Source: Lithospermum erythrorhizon (lineage: Eukaryota; Streptophyta; Magnoliopsida; Boraginales; Boraginaceae). From it: a DNA stretch of 64,000 nucleotides. The stretch's first letter is position 1, and every line of letters begins with the position of its first letter. Position numbers and translations under genes: made by a program. The notes beneath the pieces were generated by a model. It searched no databases, was not told where the DNA came from, and saw only the letters and a list, made by a program, of their open reading frames with translations. Where the stretch lies: NCBI GenBank assembly GCA_019722365.1, contig JADFUC010002221.1, positions 1 through 64,000 of the forward strand. The letters are read 5' to 3'. Shown here in pieces: positions 12,341 to 23,922 of the stretch.

Positions 12341-13010
12341 AGTCTTAGGTATGGCAATAATTGAGAAGTCTTGTATAAATCTCCGATAGTATCCGTAGAC
12401 CCGAAACTTAGTATTTCGGTAGCAATGGTGAATTAGTTCTAGATGTCCCTTGAACTTCCAACTTTTTTGGAATGTCTTTCACGCCTTTCTCGCAATCGCG
12501 TAGCGGCGCACTTTTAACGGAATTCACACTTGGAAAATTGTATACAATTCATTTTCCTCAAAGTCTCAAACACGATTCACCGAGTGTTCATTGCTCTCCT
12601 CGCTCTGGAATATATCAAAATTTAGGTCAATAGACACCACACATAAATTTATCCAAGTAAGAGCGGAACACGGGTCATAAAGGTCCATAAGCATTTGCGG
12701 GGGCATTCGTCAACCCAAAGCGGCATTACCAAAGCTTCGTAGTGCCCGTATCTTGTTCTAAATCGACTTCGATACATAAATCCTCCTTAATCCTCGTGAT
12801 GGTAGCACGATCAAATCGATCTTAGAAAATACCGGGCATCCGCTTGATTGATCGAAGCGAGATCATCAATTCTAGGCAACGGATGTCGGTTCTTAATTGT
12901 TACTTTGTTCAAACATCTATAATCGATACACAACCTCAAAGATCCATCCTTCTTAACGACAAATAACACCGAACTTCCAATTGAACTACATGAGTCGAAT
13001 GAATCCACTT
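12341..13010 (-). pseudogene. G1 reverse transcriptase remnant
   Basis: 13008-12811 (minus) reads [19 protein letters not shown], then [18 protein letters not shown], the diagnostic fingers and early palm of Ty3/gypsy RT. The following part toward 12341 is heavily decayed; I could not find an intact FxDDIL catalytic box. Confidence 0.8.
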
Positions 13011-13859
13011 ATCAACGATTCACTGCCAATTGCGTTTCAACTCCTTATTTCTACGGGGAGCCGTTCTATAGGTGCCATAGAAATCGGAGTAGTACGAGAA
13101 ATCAATTCTATGGAAAACTCCGCTCAGCGGGAGGAAGTCGACGACTCCTCGGGAAACACATCGACATACTCTCTCATGACGTCGCCTCACTCCCGGATGG
13201 GCCTTATAAGCTGCTTGTGGCCGACCCCAGCAGGCATAAGATAACCAATAGATCGAAACACCGGCGTCTTATGAAACTAAGGTAGAAATAAGACAAGAGG
13301 AAAGAATTTTTCTTATCACTGGAAAGATCTTAGATTTACGGGGACTAGATATTTCGATCTTCTTTAAGATGTGATCTATCGCGTGATGTCTTGACCTTGA
13401 TCCGTTCCCAGGAATAAGATCAAAATCATTCATCTCAAAAGGTAGTAAATACATCCCCAAACATTGATTTTCAATACTTATGGGATAATTTCTAAGTACC
13501 TCATCCAATCTTATGAGAACTTTCCTTGAGGATTAGAATTAGATGTGGTATAGCAAAATTTCACGAGTTTTAGGAATACGCTGGGAAAATTTGAGGAGAT
13601 ATGAAGGCAGTAGCTCGAGAATCAAACAAGACTTTCTTCCAACCACGTAAATTTAAAGTACTGTGACCACCAGAATCGAGGCTTCTATTTGAGTAGCGCA
13701 AATATCTGCCAGCATTGAATTCGGCGCCCATCTGGTAGTCAGCTGACACTACCTGACAACTCCCAGTCAGCGCCCCAAGCTTCCCTCTACCAGATCGACC
13801 TCACGAGCTTCCTTGATAGCCTCATACTTGCTTTCCATTTGCTTATTTAGATAAATGTC

Positions 13860-14735
13860 TTGCTTAGCTCCATTAACTACGCCTGGGGACAATCAGCAAT
13901 GATGTGCCGCTTCTGGCGACATCGATAGCAGACCACTGACCACATGCCGGCATTCGAAGCTACGTGACGGGTTTACCGCGAAAACACCCATGGTCATACG
14001 CCTCCCACGATAACCTCTACGAGATCCTGCGGACCGATGAAAAGACACAGGCATAGAAACAGTAGTGTTGAATTGAGAATTAGTAACGAGGCAGGCCGAC
14101 TCTGGCTGTAGCGGTCGTGATGGGCGTCCCTGAAACCGAACTCGGCCCGGCCGCCCCATCTTGGAAGCGTCATATCTTCCTCTTCTCCCATGGCCCAGAC
14201 GCTCATTGATCCATACACATGAGGCGTCATTAGTTCTTGGAAAGTTGTATAATTCTTGAGTGACAGCACGAGTACGGATCTCCCGATTCATTCCGTCCCA
14301 CTGAACCTCTACCGATCCTCTTCCCTGGTAGGATTCACCTGCCGGAGTAGGCAGCGAGAGAGATCGTGAATCTTTTCGTGGTCGGCTTATCTTACGCTTA
14401 CACTTACTTAATTTGGATCCGATTCTCTCTCTAGAGCTGACATATGCACTTTAAGACAAAAGCTCCCTCGAAATAATTCCACGAACTGATCCCACAACAC
14501 CGGTGTCCGCCCAGCCGCAATCAAAGATCGGTGTACATTCTCCCACCAATCTCGAGCTCCACCGTGTAATCTGTAAGCTGCGAATATGGTCCTCAACTCC
14601 CCAGTAACTCCCATAGGCTCAAATATACTCTCCAAGTCTCGAATGAACTCTGTGCACGGATAGAATCGGCTCAGGCAAACCGGCGGGTCAGCCGAGAAAA
14701 GCAGTCGAATAAGCACTGCGTAACTCCACTTCACC
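13860..14735 (-). pseudogene. G1 gag with zinc knuckle
   Basis: 14734-14408 (minus) matches Retrotrans_gag: FIRDLESIFEPMGVTGELRT, then AYRLHGGARDWWENV and FVELFRGSF. The homologous domain of G2 at 33060-33790 reads similarly (FIRDMKTIFEPMG...YRLHEGARDWWEE). Around 13925-13880 a CxxC...H-like pattern (CYRCRQKRHIIAD) is a degenerate CCHC knuckle. 13011-13860 should hold the protease, but I saw no clear DSGA motif. Confidence 0.75.
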
Positions 14736-15076
14736 TTGGCCCGGCAGGCCAGCTACGGTCTCGATCTCTCGCTGATATTTACCCCAGTCCTATGGCCGGC
14801 GGTAGGCTCGCTGCCTGTCTTTATCCGCATTTTACGCGGCTAGCGCTCTGCAGCGGCGCTCTCGCGGCTCCACCATTTGCGCCCTTCTGCGCCTACGGCG
14901 GCAACGAAACAGACCCGTGGTGGCATCCCCAGCCCGATCTACAAAATAACAAAAGAAAGGAAAGATCGGACCACTTGAAACCCTTGATACTCGACAACTC
15001 CCTAAAAACTATCAACTGAACACGTAACCACCATGAAGACACTTAGTAAAGGCCTTGACGCAGAACGATCACAAAA

Positions 15077-15577
15077 TTATAGCGACCCTTTAGTCGGCCG
15101 CCACGAGGTTAAGATCATTAACAACTTTGTACAGTCGCTTGTCGATGGATCTGATAACAAATATGACGTACTGCGTATCGAAACAAAATTACATTAAAAG
15201 TAGAGTGGTGTTAAAGCCAACGTATCCGATAAAATAACGGACAACGGAATACAAATCTTTGAATAATCTGGCCGAGGATATACTAGAAATCCAAAAATAC
15301 AACATAGGGAGAAAGTAGCTGACCCAGGACCCGTCAATATAATACAACTTAGCGAGTCTAGAAATATACAAAAGCGACATGAGAAATGGTGATGAGGACT
15401 TCGCATGCCACCGCGCCTACTTTATGATCTCACCATGACTCAGCCAAAACGGATCGCCAGTAGCTTTCGATGATCGCTCACAGAGCGCAGGCATGGCATC
15501 GCCCATAGAGAAGAGAGTCGGCTATTAAGGCGAGTGAATACAAGCTACAGAGACTAGATTCATCGCATATAATCGTA

Positions 15578-15652
<75 letters not shown>

Positions 15653-17520
15653 TATATATATATATATATATATATAACGTATATAAATACATTAACCAGG
15701 TTACATAATGAATAACTGTCCACATATCGCATAATTTTTCTTATACAATGTTACATAGCAGCCTCGCATGAGATAATATTCATAAATAATGCATATTCAT
15801 TTAATGGAAACAGTCTCAGCCGCACAAAGTCATCGAATGAGATCCACCTCCACAAATAATACACATATGATCCGCCTCCAAACTAATACACACATATGAG
15901 AATTCACCTCAAATAATACCATGAGAATCCGCCTCCAAATAATGTCGGATGAGGCCTCACTTTCGAGTCACTCGGGCGAGCTCGCCTGATATTGCATATC
16001 ACACGAACCTCTCGAATCCACGGGGCGTACATTGATATGCACTGCTTGAGCCTCGATTGGTCGCGCTTGAGCAAATAACACACAAAGCGATCAAAACACA
16101 TGCCTTGACCCGCGGTAGCGACCACGCACGATCTACGTAGCATGAACCATACTAAAAACTATCGATAATGCCTTCATGTATCTCAATTATCTAAATAACA
16201 TAACTCGTAATCACGTTATCTGGTAATGTCAATCAAATCTAGGTTATTTCATAACATGCGTCATAAATCACAATTTCCACATAATATCGATCATAGTCAC
16301 CTGATACACATATCAGAATAGTCTCAAGCAGCAACGTAGAAAAATATATAACATGATATATATATATATATATGAAAGGTCCCGTCGTGAGATTTAGCCT
16401 TATACCTCGAGCCCAAAAGTAGTAATGATAGCTCACAGGCGATTCTCGTCTTGAATCAGGGCTCGACTCACATTCAAAAGAAATTATACATTATAACCGT
16501 TCATTAGAATAACTTCTCTTGCATCTATATAAGCCAGTGTTATACCCGTCTCGCGATTCAAATTTACAACTCTTGCTTAATCATCCTATTCCCAGATTGA
16601 TACTCTACTTCTAACATTCAAGCGTACTATATTCAATCATCTTCATGAAAATCTGATATTAAGCGTCACCTTATTACCCAATGATAACATCTTAAGCACG
16701 TTCTAATCAATCTGTCCGATTGACAACTAATTAATCCATTAAATACAACCTCCAATTCAAACACTAATTCTTATCTGAACTTTCCTAAACTTTCCGATCG
16801 ATCTACATACATCCACATCGAACCAATAATTACATTAAAATAAGCATATTAAAAGTCATATATAAATATTACAATTTAGAGTTAATTTAAGAAAAATCAA
16901 TAGCCAGCCTCGACTTACGCAGCTTTACAACCCCCGATAATCACTGGAAATCACCTACAATCCCACAAGCTAAACTTAGATTAGCATTTATATACCATAA
17001 TAAAGTCAAAGATCACAAAGTCAACACAAAGTCAACTATATAAAAAGTCAACTCGGACCTTAATTGATGAGATTTGAAGATTAAAACTCATACCTTTGAT
17101 GTCTTAAGATGGGGAACAGATTTGAGGGTTGAATTCAGCAAAGTTTCATCAAGAAAATGGAAAAAAAATCATTGGTTGGAGGCAGGGGTTCGGCTGAGAA
17201 GAGAGAAAGGAGAGAAGATTTTTCTTTTGTTTCTTGATGAATGGATGATATGAGGATAAGTATGAAGAGTTAGTGGTGGTAGGTGGGCGTTAAGTGGAGT
17301 TTAGAGTGATGCCGTTTGGTTGATTTCGACCTGTACCGGTTTCTGCGACTTTAGTCGAACACGAGTCACATTAAATTTCTATTCTCAAAATATATTATCG
17401 CTTTCGACCCATATTATCATTATTCCATTAAAAATTTTAACTTTAACATGAGAAACGCCGACGGGTAACTAAAATCACGTTAAGAAAAATCTTTATACGG
17501 AGCGGGCTATTTCATGTCGA
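15077..17520 (-). repeat. 5' LTR of gypsy element G1
   Basis: About 2.44 kb, sister of 7901-10275. The inner edge TATAGCGACCC at 15078 is followed on the minus strand by AATTTTGTGATCGTTCTG, a degenerate version of the TGGTATCAGAGC primer site. It differs from its sister by many small insertions and deletions. Confidence 0.8.
15580..15676. repeat. (TA)n microsatellite in G1 5' LTR
   Basis: About 97 bp of TA repeat with one GC interruption near 15651. It is twice as long as the equivalent array in the sister LTR. Another short (TA)n lies at 16356-16373. Confidence 0.95.
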
Positions 17521-17968
17521 CTCACAGATACAGAGGGACTTCGAGGAGAAAGATGGGCTCATCGTGGTCACGACTAAGTCAGCGATGGGTTTTTCTCTCA
17601 ATGCGAAAATGAGTTTCAAACTTCAATTAAGTATGATTTCAACTGCCACACAGTCATATTAGGTTGAATCCAAGCTCAATTCAAGTCCTAATCAAGCTCA
17701 AAAAATATTGTTAAAAATGTTTTCAATAATTAAACCATATTAAAACTGCATTCTTAATCACAATCATAAAACAATAATAGTTAAGAGATTTCTTACAAAA
17801 GCTTTATCTGAAAGAGTCTTCGATTCTTCAAAATGAGCCTTGATCTTTGACTTGGAATTGTGCCATATGATCTTCATCGATCACACTACTAAAGTCATTA
17901 ACATGTGGTCAGAAGGTTGTAATTTGTTATCTTAGCTTATGCAAGTCGAGAAGATCCTTGGATCAACA
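17520..17968 (-). repeat. C3 5' LTR, part 2 (right of inserted G1)
   Basis: Collinear with about 4320-4768: 'GACTT-GAGGAGAA-GATGGGCT', 'CAAGCTCAATTCAAGTCCTAATC', 'TTGACTTGGAATTGTGCCATATGATCTTCATCGATC' and the end GATCCTTGGATCAACA. It continues the LTR that breaks off near 7900. Confidence 0.75.
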
Positions 17969-18068
17969 AATTAAACAATTATTTTTGAGATAGAAGAGTA
18001 TGTTTCTACATTGTACAGTATTAATGGATATTAAAAGAAAATAATTACTTATATAATTAAGGGCAAAT

Positions 18069-18450
18069 GGTATGGATGATCGCTGCTTTCACATGTCATC
18101 CTTTAGTTGATCGCTGTCTTTAGAAGCCGTCTGGCTTGATCGCGTTTTTCGAAATATGTCCTAATTGGGCCCACCGTCGGATTTTAGGCAATTGGCTGTT
18201 AAATTGGTCGCGTGACCTCGCGTGACTACTTGAGATAATTTAGTAATTTCACTTTTGTTTTGCAAATACTATAGATGATCAACCTGCTTTCTGCCCAATG
18301 TCATTAGTTAGTCGGCTCGTCTTTAGAAGCGTCTGAAACGATCGCGTTTTTGAAATATGTCTAGTAGATTAAAATCAGTTTTTACGGCAATTGGTACATT
18401 AAATTGGTCGCGTGACCCTCGTAACTAACACGTAAGGCAATTTAGTAATG
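18069..18450. repeat. two-copy tandem repeat, about 197 bp period
   Basis: Unit 1 (about 18069-18250) and unit 2 (about 18267-18450) share 'GTCTTTAGAAGC-GTCTG', 'GATCGCGTTTTT-GAAATATGTC', 'GGCAATTGG' and 'TTAAATTGGTCGCGTGACC', ending in 'AATTTAGTAAT'. The units differ by substitutions and small indels. No coding potential was seen. It may be the end of an unrecognised transposon. Confidence 0.75.
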
Positions 18451-18628
18451 TAGTCGAAAAAGTGCTTTGAAAATGTAAAATGTCAATCAATTAAAACAAT
18501 ATTATTAGTTGGTTATTGTTAATTTAAAAAAAAAAGATAGTCAAAAAATACATTAAAAATATAAAATTATTATTTATTAAACAAATTTTTTTAATTAAAA
18601 AAATAACTAAAAAAAATCGGAAAGAGTA
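18451..18628. mobile_element. Stowaway-like MITE fragment (right end)
   Basis: AT-rich sequence ending in TAACTAAAAAAAATCGGAAAGAGTA, the reverse complement of the TACTC-TTCC-ATTTTTTTTAGTTAT terminus seen at 19671-19930. The left end is not visible because it runs into the tandem repeat. Confidence 0.45.
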
Positions 18629-18937
18629 GTATATAAATGAAATAATTGCAAAAACATTTTCCCAAGTACGACAAAATGGGAACTTATTAGAATTTCGAAA
18701 CTCAAAACATGTGTTCGTTAAGTCTAGTGAAAAGTTGTAAATGGAGCAGTTTCTAGTCTATTCCCTAGAAGAAATTATTGGGAATTACATCGTCTTTGAC
18801 AGAAGTTTTCGACATTTAGTTCTCAATGAAGATTTAACTAGTACTTGAACAAATACAATCCTACATTCATAGATGCATGACATTGGTGTCTGGTAAGCCT
18901 ATGGCCCCAAGCTTGTTTATTATTCTTCTACATGCAT

Positions 18938-21900
18938 TTACTTCTTCCTCTTCTTTGGTGGCTGGAGCTCTTCCTCTTCTTCATCCTCGTCTTCATCTTC
19001 CTCATCCCCTCCATCATCGTCATCGTCCTCTTCGACTCCTTCTTCCCTTTCATTATCTTCATCATCTTCGTCCCCACCATCTTCGTCTTCATTTGGGTCA
19101 TTGCCTTCCCTTTCATCTTCTTCATCATCTTCACCATTTTCGTTAGCTCCGCGTCCACTATCTCCCTTATCCTTTACAGGGTTGGTCTTGCCATTATTAG
19201 GATCCTCCTCTTCACCTTCTCCTCTTTCATCATCATTGTCATTATCAGTGTAATCATCATCACCATCATTATCTCCATTCTTGTTGCCTCCTTCAGCATC
19301 TATTGGTTTGTCAAGGCTCGATTCACCATCATCTTGTTTCATTTTTGGATTATCAGTCAACATCTTTAGATAATCCTAAAGATAAAAGATAAAATTAAAA
19401 TTTTATCTTACTCCATCCTGATGATAGAATTCAATTGTCCAAGCGACTAATATATTAATGCCATGTGACATAATAATAATAAAAGAAATTAATATACGAC
19501 ACTTAAAATATACGTACATATATACTACACGCACTAACATGTACCGAGTATTCAAATAGTATTAGAATGTTATACTCCATATATTGTAATCGTAACACAA
19601 CCCAATAGGAAAGAAAGAAATGTTGTTAATTAAAAATAGTTGTGGTCGGCTTTCGTTTAGGTGCTAACTACTCCCTTCAATTTTTGTAGTTGTCATTTTA
19701 AAAATAAAATAAAATAATTGTTTGAAAATAATTGTTATTTTAGTATCATAAATAACATTTTGACATTTTTAATGTAATTTTGACTAATTTTATCTTTAAA
19801 TTAACAATCAATCAATAATATTATTTTAATTGATTGTCATTCTATATTTTCAATACACTTTTTGATTACTTTTTTTTCCTTAATGTATATATAAATTACT
19901 AAAACGATAACTAAAAAAAATTGGAATGAGTACTAACTATATAGATTTAATACCTATAATGAATTGAACTCGTTTTTTAGAAATGAAATTAATATCGATA
20001 TCAATGTCGAACTTGTTAAAGCATAGGAATTGTCACTAGCGACCTTTGAGTGGATGTGATGATGTAAGCATAAGTATTTAAGCAGAGTGTTGGATGCCAA
20101 ACATAAAGCATAACAATATGACGAATATCCACGTGTCTCCACAGAGTTGAATGTCCGATTATGATAAGGGGAATATGCTTGGAGAACATTCGGCGACACT
20201 AAAATGATTATCCTTGGAATTGTTTTGACTTTACGCTACCAATTTTTTTGTTTTAATTTATCTAATTCTTTATCTTCTAATTAAAACTTCATGTTCTAAA
20301 CAATATTAAATTAATAAATTTGCTCTAACAAAAAAGAAGTTAAATTGCTAGTACCTCAATTCGTAGAAGAGTATTAATTTTAATAATCTAAATCAACAAA
20401 TTTTGAAATGTTAATTTATATACAAATTTTTTATTTGAATCAAAATTATCTTATTAATATTAATGTTTATTGAAAATATAATATTTTGATCAATTTTGTA
20501 GTACAACCTAAACGAAAATATTTGATTTCAAAATTTACATTAAAATTCAAAATTAGAAAATCTTTAACACATAAAAGTATTTGATAGAAAATATGATGCA
20601 AAATACTAAGATAAGGTCTCATTAAAATTTTACACCTCCATTTTTTTAGTTATCGCTTTTAAAGACTTACACATATATTGGGCTTAGTTAAAAATAATAA
20701 AAATGCATTAAAAATGTAGAATGGCTGAATCAATTCAAATAATAATATCATTATCGGTTGTTTTTTTCAAGGCAATAGTCAAAGCGATATGTCAAAACAT
20801 AAAATCGTTATTTATTACGCTTAAAAAATAATTATAAAAAAAGAATTTTTTTTTGCTAAAACGACAACTATAAAAAAATATGAATATCATTTTACCACCA
20901 TTTCACTACAACCACACGCCTGCTATAAGAACACCCGAAACAGTATAAAGAAAGGTGTGAAATTACTATCCTAGCCTCTCTCTATATTTGTAAGTGAAGT
21001 GTTTGAGGAAGTTTCATTTAGAAGCTGAATAGTCATTTTACAATTATTATTTTTTAACTAATTTCGTATGCTTTTAGTCGGACTCATTACCCCATCTCTT
21101 TTCTGTATCACTCCAAACAAAATTTTCTTGAAAATGACATGTTTCAACAAGATTGATGTAGACCAATGAATTTTAGTAAGCATAAAGATAAAAATAGTAA
21201 TTGTGAAGAAAAAATCTATAGTTGACAATTTCTTAGCCTTCTAGTTCTCCTTATCAATTGTGTAGAACTCTAAAACAACACTCATTCTCGCTATTAAAAA
21301 AATTGATGGTTTAAAAACAATAAAAATAATTAAGTAGATAAGTAGTAAATAAAATATAACATCATAAATTTATACTCCTCCATCTCAATTTAATTATTCA
21401 TCTAACTCAAAAGTATTTTATTAAAATAAATTTTGGTTTTTCTATTTTCAAGGAAAGAAAACTATGAACCAATAAAAATAAGAATATTAGGAGATATAAG
21501 AAAATATTTTTAACTCCAACGTAAGAAATTCATTCATAAAGTAAACTATTAATTACTCCCTCCATTTCAAAATTAATCATCGCTTTAAGAGCTGCTGCGT
21601 CGTACTTTTGACCACAAATTACCTTTTTATTCACCAATCCGAAAATAAAATTGATATCGCTGAATATGTTTTTAAAATATTTTCATAATGTTATTTTTTG
21701 CACATTACAATGTATATAAAAATAATTGATAATTAAATTGTATCTCAAAATGTTTCAATTAATTTGAAACAGATGTAATATAATGAAACAATAAGTTTCA
21801 GAATGCATCATCAATTAAATCGGTATACAATATTATTTTAATTATAATCCAAATAGGAGACAAAAAGTAAAGTTAACACAAATCGGAAAACTTACATTTA

Positions 21901-22601
21901 ACAAAGTAAGTATGCAAAGTAAAATTTAACAATATTTGTTTTCTAAATAATCCAGTATTTCAATACATATAATTACTCCTCTATTCCTAATTCATAGTTT
22001 CATTCGACAAAATTGAGAATCCCTTTTTTTAACTCCATTTGACTCATTTAAAATTTAAATTTATTTGAAATACCAAATCTACTCCTAGTACTAAGTATGG
22101 AGGGAAAATTTGAGTTTAAAATGAGCACTAGTTAGAAAATTAGGAAGGGCAAATTTGGAATTTTCATAATTAGTTGTTGATTATATAGTAAAAACATATT
22201 ATTACTAATAATAAGAAAAAGTCAAATGGAATGATTTAGGAATGGAGGGAGTATTACGTACTAATTAGTTTAATGGTAAATTTATTTTGTGTTGAAAAAA
22301 ATGATAATAAAATAATATGATAAAAATATTTTTAAAAACGAATCCAAAAATATAAATTTTATATTTTTTGGATAATTGAATAAAAAGTACTATAATTATT
22401 GAATTCCAAATCCTCCATTAATTTAAAATGGAGGAAGTATCCAAAGAAAAGGAAGATCCTACGAAAGTCAAACATACTGACCTGAGTAAGTACCACCAGT
22501 TGAGCTTTGACTATTGCTGAAAGCAAGGAAGCAGCTACTACATCAGTCATAACAAAGGTCAACGCCGCCTGAACACTGCCGGAACCACCGTGAGCTTTCA
22601 T
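18938..22601 (-). CDS. small acidic protein with C-terminal nuclear localisation-like motif (two exons)
   Basis: Exon 1 22482-22601, exon 2 18938-19375 (minus). The 40-codon first exon ends ACTCAG|GTCAGT and the second begins TTTAG|GAT, so they join in phase to 185 aa. Residues 1-40 are mildly hydrophobic (QAALTFVMTDVVAASLLSAIVKAQLVVLTQ). Residues from about 60 to the end are Asp/Glu/Asn-rich with long acidic runs, and the protein ends PPKKRKK, a basic nuclear-localisation-like tail. I do not recognise the gene. Similar low-complexity proteins in plants often carry misleading names based only on acidic runs. Higher GC in exon 1 than its surroundings supports coding. A possible 5' UTR exon lies near 23414-23560 (donor CTG|GTAAGC). 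An AATAAA lies at 18916-18921 (minus), just after the stop. The 3.1-kb intron holds several MITEs. Confidence 0.55.
19671..19930. mobile_element. Stowaway-type MITE, 260 bp
   Basis: Left end CTCCCTTCAATTTTTGTAGT, right end the inverted CTCATTCCAATTTTTTTTAG, flanked by TA on both sides (19669-19670 and 19931-19932). It lies in the intron of the acidic-protein gene and contains only AT-rich sequence. Confidence 0.7.
20633..20884. mobile_element. degenerate Stowaway-like MITE
   Basis: Left end resembles CACCTCCATTTTTTTAGTTA and the right end ...GACAACTATAAAAAAATATG is its imperfect inverse, as in the MITE at 19671-19930. Termini are eroded. It also lies in the acidic-gene intron. Confidence 0.5.
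21556..21775. mobile_element. Stowaway-type MITE, 220 bp
   Basis: Left terminus CTCCCTCCATTTCAAAATTA and right terminus the approximate inverse of CATCTGTTTCAAATTAATTG, with TA on both sides. It lies in the acidic-gene intron. Confidence 0.6.
21976..22251. mobile_element. Stowaway-type MITE, 276 bp
   Basis: Left end CTCCTCTATTCCTAATTCAT and right end, inverted, CTCCCTCCATTCCTAAATCA. Flanking TA dinucleotides lie at 21974-21975 and 22252-22253. The terminal inverted repeats continue inward with a shared 'CATTTGACT' motif. It lies in the acidic-gene intron about 230 bp from the first exon. Confidence 0.8.
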
Positions 22602-23600
22602 CTTCCGGCCCCGGACACTCCTCGTCACGAACTACTTCAAGAAAAACATAACGTCTTTAACTAGGCTACCACATAACGACATAAAGGTGTCTAATTGTAC
22701 ACATACTTAACCTATAAATATAGAAAATGTTTCCGAAGGTTTTGAAGTGGTTAACAGAAGTGGAACAACTAAAGGGCGTAGGGGAGCAATCGTCACCTAA
22801 TTTTCTAAAAAATATAATTTTATTAATAAAGTTTTTAAAAATTATGTTATTCATCCCTTAAATATTTATATTTTTTTCATAAGTGTGATATTGATGCGCT
22901 CCTCTTATATATACAAAAATTTTGGTTCCACTTATTAAAAGAAAACTCAGTATTTTGATCAATTGAAATATATCTCATAATTAATTCATTTGTGATATGA
23001 AACCTCAAGAGGTGTTAATATTAGTATGACAGGTTCATACTTCTAGAAAATGTTTTTGAATGCTCAATATAAGTGCAAAATTTAGAAAATGTTTTTGAAT
23101 GAACTTATAAATAAATGTTACTCCCATCATCTAAAAACTTGTCTCCGTTTTCTATGGTAAAAAATAATAACTTTTATGTATTGATTGACATAAATAACTG
23201 TGATTTAAATAAATTTGTCATAGTTAAAGTAAATTATGTAAAATGCTATATATTGATACGTAGTATTTGTTTCACCGAACGTTATATAACATATACAAAA
23301 TATTTGAATTTAAAAAATAAAAGTCGATCATTAAAATTAAAGGCATAATAATGTTTTGGAAAGGACGTAGTATTATGAAAGAAAGAAAAATTGGAGAATT
23401 GAGGGGAAACGCTTACCAGAAATGCAGATCAGAGCTTAGTTAAGGTGGATCTGAAGGATAATGGACCTAAAGCCTTGAGAAAAGATGGAGATAATGGGAA
23501 GGCATTTCAACCGTTTGATGCAGAAGAGGAACAATAGAGGCCATTGGATGTAAATATAGGGGGGAGGGGTAGTGAAGAAGGAATAGAGAATGAAGACTGT
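22602..23600. other. 5' region of acidic-protein gene
   Basis: It holds the presumed 5' UTR and promoter of the acidic-protein gene. 23414-23560 is less AT-rich, and on the minus strand it ends TCTGCATTTCTG|GTAAGC, a good splice donor, so it may be a non-coding first exon joined to an acceptor TAG near 22629-22636. The remainder is AT-rich with no protein signal. Confidence 0.35.
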
Positions 23601-23922
23601 GATGGAGAGATGGTGGGTTAGGGAGAAAACTGCCCGTAGTGTCTCTACAATTGTTTGGGCAGGACGGGTAGCATGTTGGGAGAATATGATTGTGTGTATG
23701 GCGGCTGCCCGTTTTTCATTTCTCTATTTTCTTACTTTTTCCATCGATTTTTTTAAGGATCGCCATTATTTTACATAAAGTTTAAAAAAAATTTAAATTC
23801 ATTTCTGTTAAATATAATTTTTCCTAATTTTTGCCATTTAATTCCATAAAACGGCATATCAAAATAGATTGATATTTTAGGCAAAGGGGTCTTAAATAAA
23901 GGATAGAGCAAGTATTTAATAC

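Larger units (their letters stand above)
7901..17520 (-). mobile_element. Ty3/gypsy chromovirus G1 (Tekay/Del-like), full length, inserted in C3 LTR
   Basis: A 9.6-kb element on the minus strand: 5' LTR about 15077-17520, gag, zinc knuckle, RT, RNase H, integrase and chromodomain in that order, then 3' LTR about 7901-10275. The LTR start carries a degenerate TGTAAcGACCcG and the end a GGGTCGxTAxA motif, typical of plant Tekay elements. The site splits the C3 LTR, so G1 is younger than C3. Exact borders are uncertain by about 10 bp because the edges are degenerate. All coding regions are broken. Confidence 0.8.
3540..17968 (-). mobile_element. Ty1/copia-like element C3 (gag-only), interrupted by gypsy element G1
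   Basis: Two copies of one long terminal repeat define it: 3540-4768, and 7159-7900 joined to 17520-17968. Between them lie only 2.4 kb of internal sequence (4769-7158) with a copia-type gag on the minus strand. Minus-strand signals support the orientation. A primer-binding-site-like stretch (7143-7157, degenerate TGGTATCAGAGCC) abuts the right-hand LTR, and a polypurine tract (AAAAAAGAAGGAG, rc near 4771-4785) abuts the left one. LTR ends are TGTT...AACA. Flanks AATTG (3535-3539) and AATTA (17969-17973) look like a 5-bp target duplication with one change. No pol domain was recognised, so this is a deletion derivative or a TR-GAG-type non-autonomous element. Confidence 0.7.

Noticed and set aside
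18932..19369. Plus-strand open frame of 145 codons, Ile/Phe/Leu-rich, looking like a membrane protein
   Set aside because: It is the mirror of the GAT/GAA/GAC repeats coding the acidic protein on the minus strand; the minus frame has splice support and a coherent C-terminus.
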